Assembly: GCF_020524905.1 (NCBI RefSeq)
Contig: NZ_JAIVKI010000007.1
Coordinates: forward strand, 124,001 to 188,000
Direction: 5' to 3'
DNA: 64,000 nt
From: Microbulbifer variabilis
GTDB lineage: Bacteria > Pseudomonadota > Gammaproteobacteria > Pseudomonadales > Cellvibrionaceae
In this document: positions 54,132 to 62,845 of the stretch, one piece after another
How the letters are laid out: every line of letters starts with the position of its first letter
How positions within the stretch are numbered: position 1 is the first letter of the stretch
Notes under the pieces: model-generated
What the model saw: the letters and a program-made list of their open reading frames with translations, nothing else
Database searches by the model: none
What the model was told of the DNA's origin: nothing
Made by a program: the position numbers and the translations under genes

Positions 54132-55712
54132 ATGTTAAAAGATTTTTTGTTGGAAATCAGAAAGACTCTTAGGGGTGATCAAGTTTTATCTGAGCAGAAT
54201 GAAATAGCGCATCAGATTGAGAATGTTACATCGTATAACGTAGAGGTTCCGCTTATTCTATATCCTGAGTCTGCTGAGGAAGTTCGACAAATAGTGTTAT
54301 ATGCAAATAAGTTTAAAGTTTGTATACAGCCTTTTAGCACTGGGAAGTCCTGGGGCTTTGGATCAAAGCTATCATCGCAGGGTGGTCTTATACTTGTTGA
54401 CCTACATCGTATGGATAAAATTATTGAGGTAAATGAAGAGTTTGGCTTTGCAGTTATTGAGCCGGGAGTGACACAGTTTCAACTTTTCAATTACCTTAAT
54501 GAAACTGGCTCAAATTATTTTTCAGACACAACTGGCTCTGCAAAGGATACTAGTATTGTAGGCAACGCTCTAGACAAGGGGGTTGGGTACAATATGGAAC
54601 GATATAAGCAACTTCTAAATTTGGAAGTTGTTCTCGGCGATGGCAGGATATTTAAAACAGGGTTCGGGCACTATGCAAACTGTAAGGCAACCAATACCTT
54701 TCCTGAAGGAATAGGGCCGTCATATCTTCGGACTTTTTTGCAGTCAAATTTTGGAGTTGTCACTCGTGCAACCATTGAGCTGAGAAGAAGGCCTGAGAAA
54801 AAATGTATGTTTGTGACTATTTTAAAGGATGAAAGTTACCTCGGTGATGCAATTAATGCTCTCAAAGAGATTAAACAGTTTGGCCTGATTAACTCGATTA
54901 CTCATTACTATGAAAATGTCCGCGTTAAAAATGGTCTGGCTCCTGTAATGTATCAGGATCTTAAGGGGCGGGGTGTTGATATAGATCGCGAAAGTTTGAT
55001 GAGGTTTCTGAATCGATACTCATTTGGTGCAGGTATTATATTTTCAAATATCAGTGGCACTAAATATCAAATAAAGGCCGCAAAAAAAGAGCTGAAGAGA
55101 TTGAGCCCTTGGGGTATGACCTTTTATGTCACTGATAGGTTGATTAGTTTGGGGTTGTATGCCTCCAATCTTATCGATTGGAAAAAGATGCACTCTTTTA
55201 TCCATTGTAATGCAGGATTTTATCGTATGGCATTGGGCGAACCTAGTGATCGACCTATTATGAGCATTTATTGGCCGGCTCAAACGGAGCTCCCTGAAGG
55301 ATGGGAGAATCCAGATCATACTGACATTGGCATGCATTTTATTCTTCCAACGGTACCAATGAATGTTGAATATGTTCAGCAGGCAAACTCAATTATTCGC
55401 AGGGTAAATAGTCATTATAGTAAAGCTCAGGCAAGTTATGCATTTGGACTTGTCGATGACAAGACAACACATTTCAGTATATCAACGCACTTTATACGTA
55501 CCGATAAGTTAGCGCGAGAGGAATCGCGATCCTTGGCAAAGGAGCTTAATGAGGAATTCATTAAGGCTGGTTTCCATCCTAACCGTCTGTTTGTTGATTT
55601 CATGGATCTTGTCGTTGATCCTGATGATATTTTTTGGCAGATCACACGAGACATTAAGAAGGTTTTCGATCCAAATGGGGTGATTGCACCGGGGCACTAT
55701 AATTTAATTTGA
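54132..55712 (+). CDS. VAO/PCMH flavin oxidoreductase (4-cresol dehydrogenase-like)
   Basis: 526 residues. An FAD-binding PCMH domain occupies about 30-225: LILYPESAEEVRQIV, PFSTGKSWGFG, GGLILVDLHRMDKI, DTTGSAKDTSIVGNALDKG. A C-terminal 4-cresol dehydrogenase-type cap domain follows, ending FDPNGVIAPGHYNL. It probably oxidises a para-substituted phenol, alcohol or amine using covalent or tight FAD; the covalent residue is not assignable by eye. ATG 54132 follows GGAG at five bases; the TTG at 54117 is weaker. The coding sequence is AT-rich. It is divergent from the methyltransferase and followed by a SnoaL-like gene, which suggests a shared pathway. Confidence 0.85.
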   Translation: MLKDFLLEIRKTLRGDQVLSEQNEIAHQIENVTSYNVEVPLILYPESAEEVRQIVLYANKFKVCIQPFSTGKSWGFGSKLSSQGGLILVDLHRMDKIIEVNEEFGFAVIEPGVTQFQLFNYLNETGSNYFSDTTGSAKDTSIVGNALDKGVGYNMERYKQLLNLEVVLGDGRIFKTGFGHYANCKATNTFPEGIGPSYLRTFLQSNFGVVTRATIELRRRPEKKCMFVTILKDESYLGDAINALKEIKQFGLINSITHYYENVRVKNGLAPVMYQDLKGRGVDIDRESLMRFLNRYSFGAGIIFSNISGTKYQIKAAKKELKRLSPWGMTFYVTDRLISLGLYASNLIDWKKMHSFIHCNAGFYRMALGEPSDRPIMSIYWPAQTELPEGWENPDHTDIGMHFILPTVPMNVEYVQQANSIIRRVNSHYSKAQASYAFGLVDDKTTHFSISTHFIRTDKLAREESRSLAKELNEEFIKAGFHPNRLFVDFMDLVVDPDDIFWQITRDIKKVFDPNGVIAPGHYNLI

Positions 55713-55836
55713 AGTATTATTGGTAAATATCAATGAAACTTCTTAATTTGTATTGTGGATGTTGAATTCTTTGTTATAGATTCATGGGGTCATTTTTACT
55801 CCTAACTTTAGGTCTTAAAATATAAGAGTTATTTAT

Positions 55837-56262
55837 ATGTTTACTGAAAAAAGATATCGGCAGTATATTAGTGATTTTAACTCTACGTTCACTGGAGGAA
55901 TCAGCTTAGATGATTTCTTTGATAGGTACTACGAAAATAATGCAACTTTCGAGTATATCCCTCAAGCCCGTAAAAATATTGGTCGTGACGAAATTCTGAC
56001 CTTTTGGGCAGGGGTTGCTGAAAAAATGCAAGAGGTGATTCTGAATCATACTCACTTTTTAGCAGATGAAAAAACTGTAGCCTCTGAAGCGCCGATAGAT
56101 TTTCTCTGTAAAAAAGACCTTGAGTGGAATGAGGTTCATTATAATGCTGGCTCAAAATTCCGATTAATGATGTGCGCTTTTTATGATGTTAGTCCAAGTA
56201 ACAAGTTCTCGTATGTGAGGGTATATTCTATTTACAACCCTGCCTATAAGCCTGATGAGTAA
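55837..56262 (+). CDS. SnoaL/NTF2-like protein
   Basis: 141 residues with the cone-shaped NTF2-like pattern: an N-terminal helix pair (ISLDDFFDRYY), ENNATFEYIPQARKNIGRDEI and a C-terminal beta-sheet (KFRLMMCAFYDVSPSNKFSYVRVYSIY). Such proteins act as polyketide cyclases, isomerases or carriers of small hydrophobic ligands. It follows the flavin oxidoreductase by about 120 bases and precedes the decayed amidase, so a role in the same pathway is likely. The ATG has a weak ribosome binding site. Confidence 0.72.
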   Translation: MFTEKRYRQYISDFNSTFTGGISLDDFFDRYYENNATFEYIPQARKNIGRDEILTFWAGVAEKMQEVILNHTHFLADEKTVASEAPIDFLCKKDLEWNEVHYNAGSKFRLMMCAFYDVSPSNKFSYVRVYSIYNPAYKPDE

Positions 56263-56374
56263 AATTTTCTTAATCTTTTAACCTTATATATACCCATATG
56301 TAAGGTAGAGAATGATTGGTTCTCAATTAACAATCTAGAGTAACCCTAATAACTTCTCACGCTGGAAGATATCA

Positions 56375-56782
56375 ATGACGCAATCTATTTTACAACTTGC
56401 CGAAAAAATTCGTGCTGGTGAGTTGATGTCAACCGCATTGATTGAAGAGTCCTTGGATAAAGCTCGCGCCGATGAGAACCTCCATGCTTTTATTAGCCTG
56501 GATAAAGAAAAAGCTTAGCTGCAGCACAGCATATCGATAAGTTGGTGGTTGAAGGGGCACCTTTAGGGCCACTCAGCGACATTCCTTTGGCAATCAAAGA
56601 CAATATCAATGTAAAAAAAAGGCATGCATACAACGGCTGGCACACCCGGTATAGACTAATCCTACCCATCAACAACTGGTTTACCCATAGGACTCGAACT
56701 TGATGGTCTGCCTGGTGAAGATTTAGATTTACTTGCTATTGGTATGGCAGTAGAGGCTATTTGCTCTCCTAAAGCCGTTTAG
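56375..56782 (+). pseudogene. Decayed amidase (amidase signature family)
   Basis: The 5' part encodes MTQSILQLAEKIRAGEL, typical of amidases, but hits TAG near 56515. In other frames the sequence goes on with GPLSDIPLAIKDNINV, which includes the catalytic Lys region, then TTAGTPGI, and then jumps to the C-terminal GLPIGLELDGLPGEDLDLLA. About 300 residues, including the Ser-cisSer-Lys core, have been deleted, and at least two frameshifts are present. It is the remnant of a mandelamide/indoleacetamide hydrolase-type enzyme that probably worked with the preceding genes. Confidence 0.85.
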
Positions 56783-56944
56783 CTCCATAGTTATTAAATA
56801 TCGGGTCAAGTATCTATTGAGACATTTACCACTATAGCTATGGCCGCCCTGTGCTCTTAATATTGATGGGCAGCAATCACTCTTAGAGTATATTGCAAGC
56901 CCACTTCTTAGAATGATGTGAATAAAAGTGATGAGAACAAAAAG

Positions 56945-58066
56945 TTAATGCTCTTTATAGGATGCCATTGTTTGTTTCTCTTTTTGGTTAAGTTTTTGAT
57001 CAAAAAACTTAAGTATATCCAGGCTTAGGCTTTCATGGACTTGTGTTCTCTCAAGGGTCTTGTGGTCTTCACAAAGCCCTTCTAAGTATTTTTTTCCGAG
57101 AGGGGTACAAGTAGATAGAAAGGTGTAGTGGCTCGCCTTTTCTATCTCCTTATATTCTGAACCTGGAATCAAAGATGCAACCCTATGGGCATTGGTCAAA
57201 CTGGGGGCAACGCTGTCGAGAGATCCGACGGCAACGGATACCGGAATAGAGATCTCCATTAGGCTTTCCTGGGTTAGCGCCTGGGAGACAGCTGGAGAGA
57301 GAATATAAGCTGCAGAAATTTGATCGATTTTATAGGAGCTTCCGTGTTCTGAGAGGGAAACTTTTATATAGGGATTATTCTCCACCTTTTTGAAGGCTTC
57401 GTTGATATTTGGGAACTCTGCCTGTCCCTCACAAGTAAAATCTCTCTTCTGGCTACTGCAGAAATCCTTGAACAGTGATCTATTAGTGATGCCTCCGATA
57501 GCAGAGAGTGCGGTATAACCACCTAAAGAAAAACCCACAACGCCAATCTTGCTGGGGTCAATATGCTGTGACCAATTCTCATCCTTCAGGATAGAATTTA
57601 AGGCAAAAGAGAGGTCGCGCGTTCGCTCCCACCATAAAGTGTAACCCGCAGCGTATTTTTTAGGCTCTATTGCGGTATTACCATGATGATTGACGCCAAG
57701 CACCAGATACCCGTTTACGACTAAGCGCTGGGCGATCCAGAGCATTTGGAGCGCAGATCCACCAGTTCCATGGGACATAAGTATTAAAGGCATTTTTTCA
57801 TTGAAAAGTGGTTTAGCTGCCCAAGCCACCTCTCCAGCATTGAATAGCTCTTTACCTGGCTGCCCCAGTAACAACGGCTCGGTATGAGATTCGACGGTAG
57901 GATAGAACAAGTGAGAAGTAACAGGCCGCTTTCCCTCTCCATCCCAGGATGGCCTGCTGGTATCAATATAATTTAGGGGTACGACTCCAACATTTGTGGA
58001 GCTGTTCGCGGTTGCATAGATCGGTGAAAGCAGTAAGACGATGGTTGAGAGTAGCCTCAAGTACAT
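56945..58066 (-). CDS. Secreted PAF-acetylhydrolase/dienelactone-like esterase
   Basis: 373 residues with a signal peptide (about 1-21). Alpha/beta hydrolase features: MSHGTGGSALQMLWIAQ (oxyanion), nucleophile GFSLGGYTAL, acid in VGSLDSVAPS and His in KASHYTFL. The overall pattern resembles isoform-II PAF acetylhydrolases and predicted dienelactone hydrolases. It is exported to the periplasm or outside; the substrate is unknown. It is monocistronic in an AT-rich stretch, convergent with the amidase remnant and divergent from the RND operon. Confidence 0.82.
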   Translation of the reverse strand: MYLRLLSTIVLLLSPIYATANSSTNVGVVPLNYIDTSRPSWDGEGKRPVTSHLFYPTVESHTEPLLLGQPGKELFNAGEVAWAAKPLFNEKMPLILMSHGTGGSALQMLWIAQRLVVNGYLVLGVNHHGNTAIEPKKYAAGYTLWWERTRDLSFALNSILKDENWSQHIDPSKIGVVGFSLGGYTALSAIGGITNRSLFKDFCSSQKRDFTCEGQAEFPNINEAFKKVENNPYIKVSLSEHGSSYKIDQISAAYILSPAVSQALTQESLMEISIPVSVAVGSLDSVAPSLTNAHRVASLIPGSEYKEIEKASHYTFLSTCTPLGKKYLEGLCEDHKTLERTQVHESLSLDILKFFDQKLNQKEKQTMASYKEH

Positions 58067-58546
58067 ATTTGACCTATTTGTTGGTGGATTATTTCTTTTA
58101 TCTTAAATAGATATGTTTTATTTAATGGACCGTTAAAGTGAATTACGGATCTCAACCTCTCATTTAGGAAGGCTTGAAGTATGGGAAGTAGCCTATTGGT
58201 AAAGTAGGGGATAGCCAAGTTAAATCTGCGAAAATTCTTACTGCTAGGATATAAATGGGACTGCTTTAACAGTATTTCCGAAATTGGGTACCTGAAATAA
58301 GAGAAGCCTGTTGGACACTTTTAAATTTGATGACAGACAATCTTTACATGTCTAAAAAACCTACAAAATCTTTAAAGTCTTTTAATCGCATATATTCGAT
58401 TATGGTGTAGATATAGGTAAGCGAAAGAGTCGTATCTGGTACAAATTACAGGTAAATAGCCAAAGACAACTCTCTGTGAAGATGGCAATCTTGAGAGCAC
58501 GTTTTTTAGCCACTCAATACATTTGACTTTTTCGTAAGGAACACGA
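58067..58546. other. Intergenic region between the divergent esterase and RND genes
   Basis: About 480 AT-rich bases with no convincing frame. A minus-strand frame overlapping the RND start has no start support. It should contain both promoters, but I cannot identify a regulator site. Confidence 0.35.
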
Positions 58547-59629
58547 ATGAGGAATATTGCACTGGTCAAAACAATAAAAATAGGCTGTTGGCTAATCACA
58601 TTGGCTCTGGGCTCAATGGTTATGCATGCGGCTGGTCAGGAGCGTGTCATCGTGGAGAAGGCTTTGGAGTGGCAGCAAGCCGTGGAGACCACGCTGTATT
58701 GTACGGTTAGCGTACCATTTGTACATGAAGTGTCCAGCCATAATCAAGCAGAATTGACTACGGTAAAGCCCGTCGGTTCGACGATCAAAGCCGGTGAATT
58801 GGTGGCGGAGCAGGATGGGTATTACCTAAACAGTGAGATTGCGGTCATCCGCACCGATCTTGAGCTTGTAGAGGCACAACTTAAACATGCAAAAGACGAA
58901 TTGGCGAGACTTGAGACCTTAAGGCAAAGCGAGATGGTGTCTCAATCCCAGCTGAGTGTGCTGCTACTTCAAGTCAATACCTACCGGCTGAATAGGCAGC
59001 GATTAAGGCAGCAATTACAAACCAGTGAATATCGCCTAGAACATCTGAAACACTATGCGCCGTTTAGTGGTCAAGTGATACAAGTGAATGCTAGTCCGGG
59101 TGAGAGGTTAAGTCCCGGCCAAGGAATTGCGCAATTGTTACCACTGGAAAAGAAGCAACTGGAATGCAAGGTTCCCCAAGATCAAGCGCCTGAAGTCACC
59201 TCCCTGGAAAAGTTTGAATTCCATCTTCAGGGTGAGCCGATCTTCTTACGTGATATTGGCGTAACGGTAGAAACTGATACTCAAAATTTGACTCTCTATT
59301 TTGAAAGTAATGGAGATCAGTACCAATCGTTATTGGTGGGGCAGCGTTTCCAGGTTTCCATGCTCGAGAGAGCAGAAAATGCATTGCAAACCGAGAGTAT
59401 TACCCGGGTCCCATCAGATGCCGTCAAGCTTGAAGGTAATACACATCAAGTTTGGGCAGTCGATGGACAGAATAAAGTACATAAGGTGCCAGTAAGAATA
59501 CTCGACACTTTGGATTCCTATTTCGTTGTCCAGTCAGAAATCCAACCCGGTGATTTATTGGTTGTGGTTGGGCATGAAGGCTTGCAGGTAGATCAGGATG
59601 TGATACCGGTGAATAAGGCACAGTCATGA
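58547..59629 (+). CDS. RND efflux periplasmic adaptor protein
   Basis: 360 residues with a signal peptide or anchor (about 11-28). Adaptor features: first lipoyl half (TVKPVGSTIKAGELVAEQD), a coiled-coil hairpin (about 95-150), second lipoyl half (YAPFSGQVIQVNASPGERLSPG) and a beta-barrel domain. It has an AAGGA ribosome binding site and overlaps the pump gene by ATGA (59626-59629), so the pair is translationally coupled. The cargo is unknown. No outer-membrane channel gene is next to it. Confidence 0.88.
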   Translation: MRNIALVKTIKIGCWLITLALGSMVMHAAGQERVIVEKALEWQQAVETTLYCTVSVPFVHEVSSHNQAELTTVKPVGSTIKAGELVAEQDGYYLNSEIAVIRTDLELVEAQLKHAKDELARLETLRQSEMVSQSQLSVLLLQVNTYRLNRQRLRQQLQTSEYRLEHLKHYAPFSGQVIQVNASPGERLSPGQGIAQLLPLEKKQLECKVPQDQAPEVTSLEKFEFHLQGEPIFLRDIGVTVETDTQNLTLYFESNGDQYQSLLVGQRFQVSMLERAENALQTESITRVPSDAVKLEGNTHQVWAVDGQNKVHKVPVRILDTLDSYFVVQSEIQPGDLLVVVGHEGLQVDQDVIPVNKAQS

Positions 59630-62600
59630 AGCTTTTGGAGAAATACAGCGCGGTAATCATAAGCTGCGGTTTCTTATTAGTTATTCTAGGAATTACCGCT
59701 GGCCTTAAATTGCCCAATGCACTATTGCCGGTCATTGATCGCCCCCAAATTGCTCTCGCGACATCCTGGCCTGGTAAGACAGCGAGTGAAATAGAGCAGG
59801 CTCTCGTTGCTCCCTTGGAACAAGAGTTATCTTCAATAGGTCATCTCAAGGAGATTCAGACCAATACCTCCAACGGTTTTGCCTGGACTACCATGACCTT
59901 TCACTTAGATGCCGATATGGAGCAGGTGTATATTGATGTGCTCTCGCGCATCAACCAGGTACCAAACTGGCCTTCACACGTTCGGCTACCTCGTGTCTTT
60001 AACTTCAGTAATGGTGCCGGCGCTACACTAGCCAGCTTCTTCCTATATTCGAAAACTTCGGCTAGTGAAGCTGAACTCATCCAGGCTTTTAGAGACCATA
60101 TCCAACCCGCTTTTAGTAAAGTCCCTGGTGTCGCTTCGGTGATAGTCGCAGGCACACCCATGGAGCAGCGTGTCGATATCGAGTTCGAACCGGTCAAGCT
60201 TGCCAACCATTCGCTAACCATAGATGAAGTGCAATCCCGTCTCAATGATCTGGTAGATCGGTCCGGTGGAAGTCTGAAAATTGGTTCCAAAGAATATGGG
60301 CTACATTTCAATGGCCATGTTCCATTGAATGAACTTCGCAATATACCCATTGCCAGCAGGGGGCCACACATTATTCAACTGGGGGATATTGCCACAGTCC
60401 ATACCCGATTGGTTTCCGATTGGAATTACTTTGCGCTCCAAGGAAACCGAGCTTTCTATTTCTATTTACAACCGGCAGAGAATATCAATGTTTTAGATTC
60501 CATCGATAGCATCAAGCAGGTGATCGATGAGTTGAATCGTGGAGACTTGTCGAATTTAGGAATGGAGGTAGCGTTTAGTCGCGATGACTCAAAGAGTATA
60601 CGAAGCTCACTAATGCTTGTTTACGGAAGCCTGATAGTGGGAGCATTACTGGCTTGTCTTGTCCTGTATTGGTTCTTGCGAGATCTAAGGACTCTGTTCC
60701 TGATTTTTCTCAGCATACCGGTCTGCGTTGCTCTTGTTACCCTTGGAATGTACATAGCTGGCAAGAGTATGAATGTCATCTCTTTGGCTGGCGTGGCTCT
60801 ATCCATCGGGTTGTTGGTTGATGCCGCTATCATTGTTGTCGAGAATATCCAGCGGCTACGGCAGCAGGGTTTGGGACTTTTACCATGTATTCGCAGAGGG
60901 ACTCAGGAGGTCAGTGGTGCATTGGTATCTTCGACAATCTCCAGTGTCATCGTGTTCCTGCCAATCCTCGCCATGCAATCGCCCACTGGGCAATTGTTTA
61001 TGGATCTCGCCTTCACTATCTCCAGTGCACTTTTGGCTTCATTGTTGTTCGCTCTGGTTCTCTTGCCGGCGATAGCACGGTATACCTTGAAAGGCTTATC
61101 AGAAAAAGTTTCTCGAGAGAAGGGTAATGAGTCCAATCGAATACTATCGAAATTTATAAATTGGTCGGTGTTACCGGCAACGCGCCGGCAATGGGCTTAC
61201 GCAGTGTTATTGCTCTGTGTCCCAGTAGCACTCATTGTTGCCTATGTTGCAGCTCCACCTATTGATGTATTGCCAGAACCCAAACAGGCAATGGTTTCCA
61301 CTTATATCAATTTTGAAGAGCCCATGGCTTTGGATGTCATTGAAGAGGAAGTAGCCCAGATCATCCAGAATAGGATTGAACGAAATATCGGTACTCGCAG
61401 TTCACAGATTTCTACCTATGGAATCATGTGCTACCCAGCTATGTGTAATCTCTATTTTTATACTCATGGGGATTGGGAGTTTGATGAATTCAAGAATTGG
61501 GTCGAAACAGAGGTTGTGCATGATTTGGTCGGCACAAGGATATTCACCCGGCAAGGTCAGTTGCTGCAATTTGCCATGCCTAACAGTCGGGTTAGCCAGC
61601 TAGATGTGAAGGGCGCAGAACTTCCAATCCTACAGTCTGTGGGAAGAGAATTATTGGCTCACCTCAGGTCTGAGTTTCCAAATGCCCAGATTCAGGAAGG
61701 CACAGCGCTAAATGACCGCGGAGTGCGTATTGAATTTCAGCCAAATCAGGAGCAGCTCATACAGTTTGGAGTGAGTCTATCGGACTTCAATCGTTATCTC
61801 GTAACGTTAACCGATGGGGTATATCTGGGAAATTTCTATACAGGGACTAATACGCTCCCATTCTATTTGAAGTCTAGAGATCCCAGGGATCTTAAGCAAC
61901 TTCTTGATACGGAGATAATGATTGGAGGGCATGGTTTGGTTCCTCTACGTCAACTGACTGAAGCAAAAATTACCCTGGCCCCAGATAACATTCTTCGTGT
62001 CGACCAGGATGTTAGTGTTTCTTTGAACCTAACACCGCCTGCAGAAATTGCCATGAAAGATTTTATTGATAGTGTCAGTGGAAGCGTCAAACGCTTTATG
62101 AGTACCGGTGAGTATCAGGGGGTGCACGTTCAGTTTCGTGGTAGTGCCAATGAGCTTAAGGTGTTTCTTCAGGAGTTCCTCTATCTATTTATTGCTGCTT
62201 TAGTGATATTAGGAATGATCATGTCCTTTACCTTGGGTTCTATTAAGTTGGCTGCAGCTGTTTTACTCGCGATACCCTTATCATTTGCTGGTGGTATGCT
62301 GAGCCTTAGCTTCCTTAACCTATTTGTGACGCAGAATCTCGATGTTATTACGATGATAGGTTTTGTAATGCTGATGGGACTCGTGGTGAATAACTCTATT
62401 TTATTGGTCAACCAGTATCAGGCGGCAATGAATGAGGGCGCGAATCAATTTGAGGCGATTAAAAATGCAGTGAACTTGCGTATTCGCCCGATAATGCTGA
62501 CTACCATAACGTGCATATTAGGCAACTTGCCTCTGGTTCTGAATCCCGGTGATAGCGCAGCGATATATCGAGGTCTTGCAGCGGTCATTACTGGTGGAAT

Positions 62601-62730
62601 GCTTTTTTCCGCTCTCTTGGTATTGGTTTACATGTCAGCCATGTTATCTCTTCCTTTATTCAAACTTCAGCGAAGTGTTATGAATTCTGAGGAAGAATCG
62701 AGAACGTTGAGCGTGGATGCTCTGGTGTAA
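59626..62730 (+). CDS. RND-family inner-membrane efflux pump
   Basis: 1034 residues with the RND layout: an N-terminal helix, PNALLPVIDRPQIALATSWPG, twelve segments and two periplasmic loops. The fourth segment reads SIGLLVDAAIIVVEN: it has one Asp (VDAA) where AcrB-type drug pumps have two (VDDAI), so it resembles metal-type or unusual RND pumps in the proton relay. The second half contains GLVVNNSILLVNQ in the tenth segment. The metal-site Met residues of CusA are not evident, so substrate class is open. It is coupled to the adaptor gene and followed by a shared terminator. Confidence 0.9.
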   Translation: MKLLEKYSAVIISCGFLLVILGITAGLKLPNALLPVIDRPQIALATSWPGKTASEIEQALVAPLEQELSSIGHLKEIQTNTSNGFAWTTMTFHLDADMEQVYIDVLSRINQVPNWPSHVRLPRVFNFSNGAGATLASFFLYSKTSASEAELIQAFRDHIQPAFSKVPGVASVIVAGTPMEQRVDIEFEPVKLANHSLTIDEVQSRLNDLVDRSGGSLKIGSKEYGLHFNGHVPLNELRNIPIASRGPHIIQLGDIATVHTRLVSDWNYFALQGNRAFYFYLQPAENINVLDSIDSIKQVIDELNRGDLSNLGMEVAFSRDDSKSIRSSLMLVYGSLIVGALLACLVLYWFLRDLRTLFLIFLSIPVCVALVTLGMYIAGKSMNVISLAGVALSIGLLVDAAIIVVENIQRLRQQGLGLLPCIRRGTQEVSGALVSSTISSVIVFLPILAMQSPTGQLFMDLAFTISSALLASLLFALVLLPAIARYTLKGLSEKVSREKGNESNRILSKFINWSVLPATRRQWAYAVLLLCVPVALIVAYVAAPPIDVLPEPKQAMVSTYINFEEPMALDVIEEEVAQIIQNRIERNIGTRSSQISTYGIMCYPAMCNLYFYTHGDWEFDEFKNWVETEVVHDLVGTRIFTRQGQLLQFAMPNSRVSQLDVKGAELPILQSVGRELLAHLRSEFPNAQIQEGTALNDRGVRIEFQPNQEQLIQFGVSLSDFNRYLVTLTDGVYLGNFYTGTNTLPFYLKSRDPRDLKQLLDTEIMIGGHGLVPLRQLTEAKITLAPDNILRVDQDVSVSLNLTPPAEIAMKDFIDSVSGSVKRFMSTGEYQGVHVQFRGSANELKVFLQEFLYLFIAALVILGMIMSFTLGSIKLAAAVLLAIPLSFAGGMLSLSFLNLFVTQNLDVITMIGFVMLMGLVVNNSILLVNQYQAAMNEGANQFEAIKNAVNLRIRPIMLTTITCILGNLPLVLNPGDSAAIYRGLAAVITGGMLFSALLVLVYMSAMLSLPLFKLQRSVMNSEEESRTLSVDALV

Positions 62731-62774
62731 GATATTTGCCCAGTTAGAGATGCTCACAATCAAATCAATACACA

Positions 62775-62806
62775 AAAAGCCAGGAAGAAAAATCTCCCTG
62801 GCTTTT
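62775..62806. terminator. Bidirectional terminator between convergent genes
   Basis: AAAAGCCAGG / CCTGGCTTTT form a perfect 10-bp stem with a 12-base loop. The T run on each strand lets it end both the RND operon and the minus-strand lectin-like gene. Confidence 0.85.
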
Positions 62807-62845
62807 ATCTCTTATTATCTACTAATTTTCTATTAATGGTGCTAG

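Noticed and set aside
58372-58599. 75-residue minus-strand frame across the RND adaptor start
   Set aside because: It overlaps a secure start on the other strand and has no recognisable domain or start signal.
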